Of a stretch of 64,000 bases of DNA, positions 11,207 through 21,570 are shown piece by piece. This DNA comes from Bimuria novae-zelandiae CBS 107.79. Lineage: Eukaryota > Ascomycota > Dothideomycetes > Pleosporales > Didymosphaeriaceae. A model generated the notes under the pieces. It was not told where the DNA came from. It did no database searches and was given only the letters and a program-made list of their open reading frames with translations. Each line of letters starts with the position of its first letter. Positions within the stretch are counted from its first letter, which is position 1. The stretch spans positions 105,905 through 169,904 of the forward strand of contig ML976703.1 of the NCBI GenBank assembly GCA_010015655.1, given 5' to 3'. A program made the position numbers and the translations under genes.

Positions 11207-11698
11207 GTCGATGCGGACTGCGCGAAGAAGCGATTTCCCTGGTTTCCTTCAATTTAAACCCTTGAATCTCTCGGCTGAGGGATGCTTGTTTCGGCGGAAG
11301 TTTTGGATCCTTATTTATGTCTCCGCGTACATTACAAATTTGGGATGACTTGACAACATGTGCACTTAGGGTGCGCCTGGAGAGGAGCGCTAAGTGGGGC
11401 GGCGATGTCTAACACAAAGGTCAGAGAGGTCAGAGAGGTCAGAGAGGTCAGAGGAGGTCAGAAGCTTGGATGGACAACGTGCGACTTTTACCATACGTCG
11501 AAGCAAAGTGGGCCTTATCGCGGGACGATTGATGTTCCGGGGCGCATGGGTCGGGCGTCAAATGCGGCGGATTGCGAGCACTATGGGATGGAATGCCATT
11601 GATTTCAACACATGCATACTCGGACTCGCTATGGTAACACGACTTCTATCAGCCCGGAAGATCCAGTGCTCATCCCTCCTTCGCCAGCCTGACGACCT
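11207..11698. other. intergenic with 9-bp tandem repeat
   Basis: This is the 5' region of the epimerase and the 3' region of the GAEQDRY-repeat gene. A short array of GGTCAGAGA units (three full plus partial copies) spans about 11419-11461. I see no gene. Confidence 0.5.
11419..11461. repeat. short tandem repeat, unit GGTCAGAGA
   Basis: Three consecutive 9-bp units and a diverged fourth are visible directly. No function is suggested. Confidence 0.8.
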
Positions 11699-12233
11699 CT
11701 ACCGGTCGCGCGCCTGTTTGACGCCCTCCTGCACCGACATTGCTGCGCGCTTCACCGAGCCGGTATCTATGCTGAAATGCGATCCGTAGCGGTCCTAGAA
11801 CGACTCGTTAGCCACGTCTCGTGACCGCTGGCGAACCACCTTGACGTACCTGTTCAGCACCTACGCCTGGCGCCTCCGCAAGTTTTCTCGCACGCGCCCA
11901 GCCATCGGCACCGAGGCCAAACCACCCACCGTATCGATCCTGCTCGGCCCCGGATGAAACGCCTTGCTGGTTTGCGAGCCACGTCGCAGCCCTCCTGACG
12001 GGGTCGTCGTGAAGGCCGAAGTGTGATGCATAGCGGTCCTGCTCGGCGCCGCTACCCTTTTGGTGGACGAACTCCATGACACCTTCCTTAACACGCTCCT
12101 TTACCTCTTCGGGGGCACGGAAGTGCGAGGCGTAGCGGTCCTGCTCTGCGCCCACGCCGTAGCGGGAGCCCCCCTCGGTGGTCGGTTCCGTAGGCGTGGA
12201 GGCGGCCTTCTCGGTGCTGGTGAACCAACCCAT
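11699..12233 (-). CDS. small protein with four GAEQDRY repeats, 2 exons, 159 aa
   Basis: I do not recognise a named family. Exon 1 is 12233-11850; the intron 11849-11795 (GTACGT...CTAG) is followed by exon 2, 11794-11699. Both exon lengths fit one frame. The protein carries four copies of GAEQDRYxxxF at residues 28, 62, 95 and 125. The intron falls exactly inside the fourth motif, between GAEQ and DRY, so splicing restores it, which supports the gene model strongly. Linkers of about 20-25 residues are amphipathic and charged (VKERVKEGVMEFV; VRRAATWLANQQ; VKRAAMSVQEGVKQ), probably helices. There is no signal peptide or membrane segment. The order of motif then helix suggests a repeated small fold or ligand-binding module. 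Function unknown. Confidence 0.8.
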
Positions 12234-12470
12234 GGCGATGCGTGTAGCTGCGGTGACGGTTCTCTGTGGTGGTTTGATGTGTAGCTGAGTGTCACGATCT
12301 CAATTGATGGATCTGATGGAACGTGGAGTAGTCAGAGGAGTTATGCAGGTTTTGGTTGTACACGGCACCTGGGAGCTTGCACTGGACCTCTTAAAGCTAT
12401 GAGAAGAGAATGACGTAACCGCAGCAAGCAGCACGTGATTTTCGCATCCCCGGCGCCCCGGCCATCGCCC

Positions 12471-12628
12471 CTCTCGCGTAAAGCTAGAAGTGGGCCATAA
12501 AAACCATAATCTTGTATAGCAGAGAGACATAGTAAGTAACCCTAGGATAGATAATACAAGAGTTACACTTTGATTGGTAGTGCGGTTGTGTCTACCTAGG
12601 TAGTCAGCCCTTCACCTTTACGCGAGAG
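12471..12628. mobile_element. short inverted-repeat element (MITE-like), about 158 bp
   Basis: CTCTCGCGTAAAG at 12471 is matched by its exact reverse complement ending at 12628, giving a 13-bp perfect terminal inverted repeat with partial similarity continuing inward. A related copy lies at about 38594-38680, sharing CGCGTAAAG, AGAAGTGGGC and TAAGTAACCCTAGGATAGA, and one more end-like motif is at 1050-1062. Target duplication is unclear (a possible CGCC). No coding capacity. Confidence 0.55.
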
Positions 12629-13095
12629 CGCCTGCAACAGCGTACAAATGCAATGGAGGAGGAGCGTGGAACAGCCCCACACGAACGATGAAGGAACAAC
12701 TTCGCCCCGCCGTGCCGTGCCGTGACGAAATCAGCGCAAAGGTACCCTGACACGGCGTAAACACCCAGGACCAACGCAACAAAGACATGGAGATGGCTGG
12801 CAAGTCCACGTCGGCACAAAAGACAGCGAAGCGCCTCGTTGTTCTAGCTATCCCAGCAGTCACAAATTGCCCAACTATAACGAGTGTTTGCCTGCTACGC
12901 ACATGCGCCGTTTTCCATTGTCACAAACAGGCACCCTTCGCGACTTGACACCAGAACAGTCAATCCCATATATTGGATATATGTCTTCTTTGGCATCTCA
13001 CTTCTTCTTTTCGCGGTCTAAAACATACATTTAAGTCTACGCTAGGTACGAAACTCACTTTTACACCTTTACTTTATTCAGGAGAGGCCGGGATC
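12629..13095. other. intergenic
   Basis: Short frames on both strands (for example 12618-12902 minus) show no domain. Nothing else seen. Confidence 0.4.
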
Positions 13096-13212
13096 ATGTG
13101 CGACTGGGGAGATTGCGACGAGGATCAAAACCTCTGTAATTGCTACAGGGAATGCGAAGACTGCAGATGCTGCAGGGACTGGCCATGCTTTGACGATTGT
13201 GTTGTTCAATGA
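13096..13212 (+). CDS. possible cysteine-rich acidic micro-protein, 38 aa
   Basis: The frame from ATG 13096 encodes 38 residues with ten cysteines and many Asp/Glu, ending VVQ. Cysteines come as CxC, CxxC and CC groupings, as in metal-binding peptides such as metallothioneins. The open frame extends upstream in phase to an ATG at 12973 (79 aa), but that extension is Cys-poor and looks like leader sequence. No signal peptide, so it is not an obvious secreted effector. It is not similar to anything I can name, and a chance ORF is possible. Confidence 0.35.
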   Translation: MCDWGDCDEDQNLCNCYRECEDCRCCRDWPCFDDCVVQ

Positions 13213-13474
13213 CGAGCTTCGTGAGACGTTGCCTCTGGGTCATCTGAAGCCGTCTCGCCACGAGAGAAGGTTCAATGCTGGCGATTTAAACGCTGGCCAG
13301 AATGGCTGCATTGGACGGTGATTTGGAAATAGTAATTTGACTCAGCGAGCAGCTGTAACGCAAAGATCTACACGTGCTGTGGGAAAGGAAACAACCTAGA
13401 CATACAGCATCACATTGACACCAAGCCGTGACCATAGACCCATCATAAACATGCTCGTCACACGAGAAACGAGC
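13213..13474. other. intergenic, 3' side of Mcl1 gene
   Basis: No gene seen; contains the probable 3' UTR of the minus-strand Mcl1 gene. Confidence 0.4.
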
Positions 13475-16255
13475 TCACAACTCATCCTCTTCTTCTTCGT
13501 TAGACATTAACCTTCTTTCCGCAAGCTCTTGAATCTTGTCTCGCAGCATATCCCTATTGTATCTCTCCGCTACCTTGCCAGCAAGGTCCAGCATCTTCCC
13601 ATTCGAATTCCGCATCAGTGTCACCAGCTCCAAGGCCTTCATGCCTCTATCCTCACCAGCAAGACACTCAAGAGCCAAGAGCTGCAACAGCGATCTGTCA
13701 ATTTGCACGTCTAGATTGGACAGGTCCTGCTTTTGATACGTTGTAGGACGTGTATGCGATATGGTCTCCGAAAGCTGCGTGTGCAGGACCGATGAGAGAA
13801 TGTAATCTTGCTCATGCTGTTGCTGCTTGCTCTCCGGCTTCTTGCCTGACTCTTCCTCCTCGTCAAACATAGGATCCACATCAGGTTCCTTCTCTTGTCG
13901 GCCTTTGTCGATAGCAGAGGACAAGGGGATTTCGAGCGCAAACTCGCTGAGCATCGGCGGCGGGTGGGTAGGGTATTTCTCACTTCCTTTAACAATCATG
14001 CAATGGAAGACGTGTTTTCCATTCGCGTCTTGGGAGACGGAGACTGGCCAGTAGCTCTCCTGCTTACCACCTCCTGCACGTCGTGATAGACACTTCGTGT
14101 CCAGCATAGGTACCCATCTTGCTTGCCCGTTTGTACGCCAGTGAAGAAGTGTCAGCAGGACACCATCGGAATCGTAGATGTATGGGTCCCCATCCGAGGA
14201 GAAGAAGACCGATGTCAGAGTGGTGTTAGGTGGAAGAGCCACAATGTCTTCCGATTGGCATATCTCGTCGCGCTTTACGTTCTCGATTGTATAGAGCAAC
14301 TGCGATGTACCGTCTCCGCTTACGGGCCCATTACCGATGGTTAAAACGTAGTCGCGCCATGCAGCGCATGTCACAACAGGCGACGCTTTCTGACGAAAAA
14401 CACGAAGTGGTAGGCCAAAAAGCGAGTATATGCGGACGTAATTTGCGCTGGTGGTCACAACGACATACGAATGTGAAAGAGCAATTGCAGTTACGGATTC
14501 ACCTGCAGGCAAGTTAGTGCGCCAATCTGCGCGGGTTGTCCACGTCTCGTGTGGCCTGTAGTAGATCATTGCAGGAATGCTGCCTTTTGGTTGACAGCTG
14601 AACAGAGTACCATGTTCGGTAAGCGCAGCTTTGTCGTATCCGAACACATCGGTAAACCTGACGTTGGTGTACTCTCGGTCATTGTAGAATCTGACCTCAG
14701 CTGTGTAGTGTGTTCCTTCCTGGCTAATGGTAGAGACGTAACCAAGCAGGGTGCAGCACAAGAGGCGCCGATTGCCGCGCCAGGGGGTACCGCCGGGTTG
14801 GAAGGGTTCGTGTATCTGCGGCTGGAAGACAGGGGCAGTCGGGCGACGCTTGCTCATAGACTCGAGCGGACCCAAATGACCATTTGTTCTCTTTCCGAGG
14901 CCGTTTGTATAGCCAGCACCATCGTCGTCGATCACAAATCCATCGTCGGCCTCATCTGGCATGTCCAGGTCGTCGTCCCTGAACTCATCCCCCAAGAGGT
15001 CATCAAGACTGTCCGCACTTCCAGCTCGGGCCCTTCGTTCGGGCAACACGTGTTTCAAACCATTCACGAGATTGGTAGTTGGGCTGTTCCCACGACCCTC
15101 GGAAGGGTTATGGAAGTACGGCGCAGCCTGCAGGGGCAGCCGTAAGAAGTGCTGAAGCTCTGGAGGAACGAAATTGGTGTGCATGTAAAGAAGGCCCTCG
15201 TTGTTGGTGTAGGACAGTATGTTCTGGGTAGGGTGCCACGCCATTGCCAATATTGTGGCTTTGACGTCGTCATACTTCTTCAGTAGTTTCTGCGTCTTTG
15301 CATCCCACAGGCAAATGCTCAAATCATTGGAGGTCGTGACCAACAGAGCGCCGTTGGGGGACCATGCAGCGGCGGTAATGTCTGCCCTGTGTTCTGTCTT
15401 GAAGGTCTTGTGCTTCGCCCAGTCGCCAGTGGACATGACTTGCATCTCTCGCAGCCCCGTCGGGGTCGCGAACGCTGTCCCGTCCGGATGCCACAGCACT
15501 CTTGCGCTCGACTCAGCCTCGGGCTCCGTTCTCTTGATCATGTCGTCCACCTTTTGCACGAGCTCGGGCTCCTCCGAGTCCATCGAATAGATGTATAGGC
15601 TGCCATCGACACAGGAGACGGCAAGCTGAGTGCCGCTCTTGTTGAAGGAGACATGCCTAACGGAGCGGTTTTGGTCGCGGAGGCGCTTGACCATCTGTAT
15701 GTCTTTTGTGTGTATGACATGGACGACAAGTTCACTGTGCCATGTCAGCCAGAACGTCTCGGGTCGACCCTTCAACGGCTTACTCGCTGGCGACAGCAAC
15801 CCACGCACCATCCGGACTCAGCGCAACATCCCGGATGGGGAGCGTGCTCCTCCAGAGTATGTCTCCGCCATCGCCGTCGCTGGTGGCCATCGCATATTTG
15901 TTCACCGTTCCGTCTTCGGCTCCCGTGATGAAGAAGTCATTCTGTCGCGTGCGTTAGCAACCCCTGGGCCTTGCTCAGCGGCATGCACATGCACATACCC
16001 CAGCTGCCACAGCCAGGTTGTTCTCCTGGCAGTCGTCGACGTTGAGCGGTTCATCGTCGGATCCGGTGGTGAAGACGCGGCAGAAGTTGTCGACACCAGC
16101 GGTAACCAGCTTCTGGCCATTCGGGGAGTATGCGAGGAACGTGGGACCGGGCGCGTCTGCAGCCCCAATTAGTGTCTGCAACGGAAAGAGTGCGTTCGAG
16201 GGAGCGTACGAGCATAGCGACCGCGGGGTGGCTGCGGAAAAGCCATTGTTGACAT
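13475..16255 (-). CDS. mcl1: Ctf4/Mcl1/SepB replisome adaptor (AND-1 family), 4 exons, 873 aa
   Basis: This is a nuclear chromatin protein that couples DNA polymerase alpha-primase to the CMG helicase and supports cohesion. Exons: 16255-16210, 16156-15999, 15941-15784 and 15734-13475; lengths sum to 874 codons. The first junction gives RYAHAPGPTFLAYSPNG, the expected first WD40 blade. It continues with GVDNFCRVFTTGSDDEP, NDFFITGAEDGTVNKYA, DVALSPDGAWVAVASDE and HVSFNKSGTQLAVSCVDG, forming the N-terminal seven-blade propeller. An acidic linker (about DDLLGDEFRDDDLD) leads to the second propeller/SepB domain (FQPGGTPWRGNRRLLCC; TDVFGYDKAALTEHGTLFS; ALSHSYVVVTTSANYVRIYS) and the C-terminal helical bundle. 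It ends in EEEEDEL, and no HMG box is present, as usual in fungi. The ATG at 16246 is an alternative start. Confidence 0.95.
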
Positions 16256-16626
16256 GGGAAGCGTGCGTGTGTCAAAGTGCTGGACGCTCACGACGGCTCC
16301 GGCGTGTCGGCGACGGCGCGTAGGAAAAAGCGCGACGCGTAGAGTGGTAGCGGCGCACGGGCCACGCGTGCCCCCGCTTGCTCCTTCCCCACCGCCTCCT
16401 TCCGAACAGAACAGGAAGGCGCAGTCCGTCACGTAAAACGAAAGGCTGGCTGCATGCCTAGGTACAAGGACGTCGACAGCTACACAAAAAAAGATCCAAG
16501 TTGCCCTGGGAAAGAGAAAGCAACAACTAAAGGTCAATTGTCTGGGCAGCCGACATCTTATGCGAGAGAGACGGTTCACCGAAGCGTAAACATACCTGCA
16601 CACGGTCATTTACCCACGCTCACCGA
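16256..16626. promoter_or_regulatory. shared divergent promoter of mcl1 and epoxide hydrolase
   Basis: The two start codons are 371 bp apart on opposite strands, so both promoters lie here. No clear TATA box or named operator was recognised. Confidence 0.6.
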
Positions 16627-17877
16627 ATGGCCGAGCCGGTACCGTTCAAGATTGCCGTCTCAGACGAGCAACTAGAATGGATCAACCAGCGTGTCCGAAC
16701 AGCACGCATCCCACCAGGTAAAGATGCCCCGGAGGAGCAGATATGGCAAGAACAAGGTCTCCCTGCGAGTTATGCCCGCCATCTTCAGGACTACTGGGCG
16801 AACTCGTACGACTGGCGGCGCATTGAGACGCAACTCAACGCCGAGCTCGAGCAGTTCACGCTCCCCATCTCGCACGCCGACGAAGAGCACACAATCCACT
16901 TCGTCCACCACCGCGCCAAGAAGCCATCTGCAATCCCGCTCCTCTTCATCCACGGTTGGCCAGGCAGTTTCCTCGAGGTCCGCAAAATCATTGCGCTGCT
17001 CACTGATCCCGAGGGCGATGATCAGCAAGCATACCACGTGGTAGCGCCTTCCCTTCCAGGCTTCGGCTTTTCCTCCTACCCGCGCAAACACGTATGTCCA
17101 CCTTGGGAGATCTCCAGCATCCTGACGAAGCTCATGCACGCACTCTCCTACAACAGGTTCGTGGTCCAGGGCGGCGACTGGGGCAGCATGATCGGACGCC
17201 TCATCGCGACCGATTCCCCCGCATCTGTCTTGGGTCTGCACCTTAATTTCATCATCGGCACGCCGCCCTCGCCCATCTGGCATCCCCTCGCGGTCGCGAA
17301 GCTGGCGAGAGCGTACCTTTTTAAAGGTGCGGGGCTCACGGCCTACGAAAAGACCATGTTTGAGCGTATGCAATGGTGGAACGCGGCAGAAGCTGGGTAT
17401 CAGAAGATCCAGGGCACTAAGCCTCAAACCCTCAACTATGGACTTGTTGATTCGCCGCTAGGCATGCTTTGTTGGCTGAGAGAGAAGGTACAGTTCATTG
17501 TGGACCGCGAGGCGGGGTTCGAGTGGGACGATGAAGAAGTCGTGACGTGGTGCATGCCGTACATTCTTAATGGGACAGCAGGGCATTCAGAGATTTATAT
17601 GTGTATCCCAAAGGAAGGCAGCAGTAAGCCGGAGGACAAAATGCTCCTGACGAGATTGTTTGACAAGATCATCTCGAGGACGGTTCCCGTGGGCGTTTCC
17701 GTCTTCCCAAAGGACGTTGCTTTCGTGCCAAAGTGGTGGGCAGAGTCCAAGGTTGCTGAGAATATTGCGTTCTGGAAGGAGAGGGAAAAGGGAGGTCATT
17801 TCCCTTCGGTGGAAAGACCAAAGGATCTGGTCGAGGACGTTAGGGCTTTCACTGTGGCTGCGAATATCAAGCTGTAG
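16627..17877 (+). CDS. epoxide hydrolase (EHN plus alpha/beta hydrolase), 416 aa, intronless
   Basis: This opens epoxides to vicinal diols using a covalent Asp ester. The N-terminal EHN cap region (about residues 5-110) has the typical SDEQLEWINQRV and YWANSYDWRRIETQLN. HGWPGS at 109-114 supplies the oxyanion hole; GGDWG holds nucleophile Asp184; GGHFPSVERP holds the catalytic His at about 391. Lid and acid residues lie between. Length is normal for microsomal-type fungal epoxide hydrolases, but I see no N-terminal membrane anchor, so it is probably soluble. It is divergent from mcl1. The ATG has a favourable context and the EHN domain begins straight after it. Confidence 0.93.
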   Translation: MAEPVPFKIAVSDEQLEWINQRVRTARIPPGKDAPEEQIWQEQGLPASYARHLQDYWANSYDWRRIETQLNAELEQFTLPISHADEEHTIHFVHHRAKKPSAIPLLFIHGWPGSFLEVRKIIALLTDPEGDDQQAYHVVAPSLPGFGFSSYPRKHVCPPWEISSILTKLMHALSYNRFVVQGGDWGSMIGRLIATDSPASVLGLHLNFIIGTPPSPIWHPLAVAKLARAYLFKGAGLTAYEKTMFERMQWWNAAEAGYQKIQGTKPQTLNYGLVDSPLGMLCWLREKVQFIVDREAGFEWDDEEVVTWCMPYILNGTAGHSEIYMCIPKEGSSKPEDKMLLTRLFDKIISRTVPVGVSVFPKDVAFVPKWWAESKVAENIAFWKEREKGGHFPSVERPKDLVEDVRAFTVAANIKL

Positions 17878-18912
17878 GTGGCATTGTAGAGGACGATGGA
17901 TCATGCACGGCTTTTACGAAGAAATTTGTCCAACGTTCTACCTGGTTTATTGAGCTGCGTTATGTGCCTTGATCCAACGCGCTCGCCACCGGGAGGGCGC
18001 AGGATCACCACTCGAGTGCCAACTTCCATTGCACTGCCAGTGGACTTTGTTGATACTCGTCTGCAACTGCTCCGGTAGCGACAGCGCGCTTCTGGTTCTA
18101 CCAATCAAACCGCCGAAGGCCAGCTTCATAAGCTCCACGCGTATGAGTGCGGTATTATCAAGGTAGACCGAGTCACGACGCCCATATCCAAGTGTTTGTT
18201 TCCTCATATTGGGACCTGCATCATTCGGGAGATATATGTCTGACGAAGCGTAGAGAAGTGTCTCTGGTCTGCAGCAGGAGCGGCGTTAGTCGCTGTTGGA
18301 ATCGCGGATCAGACACTGAATGCCCATTGTGCACCAGCTCAAATTAAGGGCTATCGGTATTTTACGTTTGTCACTACGCGCCACTCGCGGGTGGCCTCGT
18401 GACGGGGAAGTACCCGTGGACACGCGCGATCCGACGCACCGTAAGCCTGGCAGTCGATACGAGCCAGCTATTTCGACGAGGGTACTGGAATGATCTCTTT
18501 TTCGATCGGATTAAAGAGGTCAGGGTCGTGGTTGACAAGCATGAGCTAACACTTGCTGAGGTGGCTGAGGTGGCTGAGGTGGCATTCGCGGCTAGAGAAG
18601 GGGAAGGGTAATGCAGTCATTGGTGGAGCAAGCAGTGCGAGGCATTCAGAGCAGGATCTGGGCAGGCGGTGGAAAGGGCGTGAGCGGGTAAGAACTGTGG
18701 CACTGCCGTACTGGTAACGAAATTAACGACACCACGCGGTCAAATTGGTATCAGTGCTGTGTATGTTACGATTGCTTCAATAAGTGACCTCGATATAGCG
18801 TTACTTTTCCACTAGTCTTCTCATCGCTCGTATCTCTACGCGGCGCAAAAACGCGTGCCGTCAAAACCTTCACCATGGTCCATTGTACTACCTTTATCAT
18901 CAAACTAATCGT
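17878..18912. other. intergenic region, no gene seen
   Basis: About 1 kb between the convergent epoxide hydrolase and HD-domain genes. It contains a small tandem repeat (three GCTGAGGTG units at 18555-18581). Short frames have no domains. Confidence 0.5.
18555..18581. repeat. short tandem repeat, unit GCTGAGGTG
   Basis: Three exact 9-bp units, read directly. Confidence 0.8.
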
Positions 18913-19869
18913 TCATAATACCGTGCTTACGTCGGTGTCCTCGTGCCATTCTTGTCGGTGATGTTCCATCCATGCCCACTTCTGCTCTGCCCTGACCCGT
19001 CCAGATCGCGTCTTCATGAGCGGAACGTAGTATTGAAATCGCTTGTGATGTAATTGGATGCTGGTATGGATGGTTTGTTGCCTACGGCGAGGGTTTGCGC
19101 CCCCGTAGACGAAACATCGCGCCTGTCCGCTCGGTCCAAGGGCGTCCAGGCGATCTGCATCTTGTACGAAGGCCAGCTCTGGATGGTGCTCAATGATGGC
19201 ATGTATTCGTGTTCGGTCAGTAGCCGTAATCTCGCGCGTAAAGGAGACATTGACTGCGATGGTAGCGACGTCATTAGCGAGCTTAGGAGTGGCGCCGCAT
19301 TCGAGCATCTTTTCCACGACAACCTCCTCTTGAGTTCGACCCTTCTCAAGGTATTTGGTTTCGCCCACATCATGCATCATGGCGCCAAGATACATGGTCG
19401 TTATATTGGTTCCGGGGTTCACATGGCCAACCTTCTTCTCTGCAAGGTATAGCTCATGTGTGTACTTGACCACTCTCTGAATGTGCTCATAGTCATGCGA
19501 CGGGTCATACTGATCTCCATACATGTACTCAAGCACGAGCTTGTTCACCACGAGGAACATTTCGCGTTGGTGATCAGGTATGCTGAGCTTGTCCATGTCG
19601 AACAGCCGGCGATTGCGCGAGTCTAGGGAGTTCGCATATCCGCCTGGCAATGTTATGTCCGATGCATATAAAGCGCCGTATGCGTGATGGTCAGTGTTAA
19701 TGGAGGTCCATAATTGTGGAAGACGCTGAACGAAAATCCACAACCGCGTGACGAAGCTCTTGCCTCGGGACAACATGTTAGAATTAACTCTATTTGGGCT
19801 GTGAAGTGGGCGTGTTTCGGCCAGCGGAATGTTGATGGGCGAACGCGGTGGTTCGTACGTTTTGTGCAT
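18913..19869 (-). CDS. HD-domain metal-dependent phosphohydrolase, 318 aa
   Basis: This is a predicted cytosolic metal-dependent phosphohydrolase acting on nucleotides or related phosphate esters. The HD signature is complete: HDYEH at 125-129, the HD pair in MMHDVGE at 166-167, and QDADRLDALG with the final Asp near 237. These are the metal ligands of the YpgQ/YedJ-like group. The first 90 or so residues are an extra low-complexity and basic segment before the fold begins (DHQREMFLVVNKLVLEYM). This could be a targeting or regulatory extension, or an in-frame upstream ATG that is not used; internal Met residues at 32 or 92 are alternatives. Substrate unknown. Confidence 0.85.
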   Translation of the reverse strand: MHKTYEPPRSPINIPLAETRPLHSPNRVNSNMLSRGKSFVTRLWIFVQRLPQLWTSINTDHHAYGALYASDITLPGGYANSLDSRNRRLFDMDKLSIPDHQREMFLVVNKLVLEYMYGDQYDPSHDYEHIQRVVKYTHELYLAEKKVGHVNPGTNITTMYLGAMMHDVGETKYLEKGRTQEEVVVEKMLECGATPKLANDVATIAVNVSFTREITATDRTRIHAIIEHHPELAFVQDADRLDALGPSGQARCFVYGGANPRRRQQTIHTSIQLHHKRFQYYVPLMKTRSGRVRAEQKWAWMEHHRQEWHEDTDVSTVL

Positions 19870-21087
19870 GGAGTGATAGCACGTTCTTAAATTTTGGAAG
19901 AGTGTCTAGAAGGAGTGTCGTCTGTGTCGCGGCGAAAATCTGGAGCTCCGGGTCTTATAGAGATAAGGTCGCTCGCCCAGGTAGTACCTGGTGCACGAAC
20001 CTGCATGATAGCGGAGTGAATAGACGGGGGAGTGAAGAACCACGGACTCGGTGAACTAGGAACGGGCGCAGTGGCTAGTGAATTGCACATGATCCATGGG
20101 TGCAAACAGGAGTGGTGACCAAGAGAAGAAGTCTCAGCGCACCGTGAGAAGCCAAACAACCCGGCAGCCACTAAGGAAAAAAGTAAGAAGAAACCCAATG
20201 AACAATACAATTATCGGCTGGCCATGCTTCCACATCTCTGTCGCTTGCGGTAACGTGTCAGCCACAAATGCAGCCGGGGATGGAGGTTCACTGTCGGGCA
20301 CAAAGCGGTGAATACAGGCATGCTGCAGGTCACTTTAAGACCGGATTGATGTCCGCGAAGCGGCTTCTCACCTCGCTGCGTTCGACTTTCACGACATCGA
20401 GGTACTTTGGTCGCTCTGAAAGCGACTGATTACTGGTGCATGTCGAGCTGTTCAAGGGCGGGAAAGGCTCGGATAAGTTGAGGTCTCAATATGGGCAGGT
20501 GACTCGGGAACTTTGGAATGAATGTTCAGTTGAAGCTCACAGGAGGAGCAAATTCTGTGCGTAGGGCCGAGGGACCGTGGTTGCAGCGGGGCAGTCCGGG
20601 TAGGCGGGAACTGGGAAGTGCGCAGGCGCTGCTCGGTGCATCTCGGAGCACGTGCAGGCGTCGAATCAGCCGCTTCCGATTTGTTTTCTTCCCTTGTCGC
20701 CGCAGTCAGGCAGGCAGACAGGAAAGCTGCTCCCCCCGTGTCCGATTCTGCCAGCTTCTGCTCCACCGCATCGCGCCTGCTGCGCCGCCATCCACCGCGA
20801 CCACTGCTGCCAGAGAAATAAAAACTGGTCCGCGCGCCCCTCCTCCCCGCCTTCGCTGCTTCCTCCCGAGAGCACCCTACGTCACCACGGCGCGACGAGT
20901 ACCACGCACGACCTGCGCTTCGACTCACAGCTGCATGGGCCGCCCACACAGACTCAGACGGCCAGGCGCCCCAGTGCGGTAGACGCCCTCCTCCCCCATC
21001 TCGTCCGGTCCTGCGCATCCTGACGTGCGCCCTTCGATGCACGCCGGCAGACAGAGCCCCCGCCCCCGGCGCAAGTCTCCCGCCACC
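19870..21087. other. long upstream region, no gene seen
   Basis: This holds the promoters of the HD-domain gene (minus) and the small protein at 21088 (plus). The region 20560-21080 is rich in C and CA, giving long spurious frames on both strands. None shows a domain. Confidence 0.5.
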
Positions 21088-21570
21088 ATGTCCTCCAACC
21101 GCCCCTTCCTCTCCGGCTTCCTCGCCGCCTTCCGCGCCCAGTCCGCGGTGCAGAAGGCCGCGGGCTCGCAGCCGTATCCGCACAACGCCTCCGCATCCCC
21201 TCCAAATGCAAACCAGACCCCCCAAAGCACGTCCCGGGCAATCACCACCACCAAAGCGGGGCCCCCCTCGCCGGGTGTCACCGCTGCCGCAGTGCAGGCG
21301 ACGGCACAGTTCCAGCCGACCAGGCAGCACGCTGCTCCGTACCACCGTTCCACTTCCCCCACGGCGAAGGCCTTCCCCATACCAGGCGCCTCAGCACGCA
21401 GCCGAAGGGGGTCGGATAGCTCGTCGGAAGGCTTTCACGAGGCCATGGGAGCAGAGAAGTGGTACATCGGCGGCCGCACCGCCACGGGCGAGGAGAAATT
21501 CTACAAGCTCGGCATGGTGAAGCGGCACCGGAGCGTCGACAGGCTGAGCCTCGACCGACTCAGCATATAG
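21088..21570 (+). CDS. conserved small fungal protein of unknown function, 160 aa
   Basis: The ATG at 21088 sits in an excellent context (CCCGCCACCATG). The N-terminal 110 residues are Ala/Ser/Pro/Thr-rich and probably disordered. The last 45 or so (SSEGFHEAMGAEKWYIGG, then FYKLGMVKR, then repeated DRLSLDRLSI) form a compact, conserved-looking tail that I recall from other ascomycete hypothetical proteins. The SLDRLS repeat contains likely kinase sites. No signal peptide or membrane segment. Longer open frames on the minus strand over the same DNA are shadows of its GC-rich codons. Confidence 0.7.
   Translation: MSSNRPFLSGFLAAFRAQSAVQKAAGSQPYPHNASASPPNANQTPQSTSRAITTTKAGPPSPGVTAAAVQATAQFQPTRQHAAPYHRSTSPTAKAFPIPGASARSRRGSDSSSEGFHEAMGAEKWYIGGRTATGEEKFYKLGMVKRHRSVDRLSLDRLSI

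Noticed and set aside
12604..12902. Two minus-strand frames (71 and 94 codons)
   Set aside because: One overlaps the end of the inverted-repeat element; no domain or start context.
20452..21380. Long minus-strand frames of 297 and 151 codons
   Set aside because: They overlap the better supported plus-strand gene at 21088-21570 and look like shadows of its GC-rich third positions and of C-rich promoter DNA.
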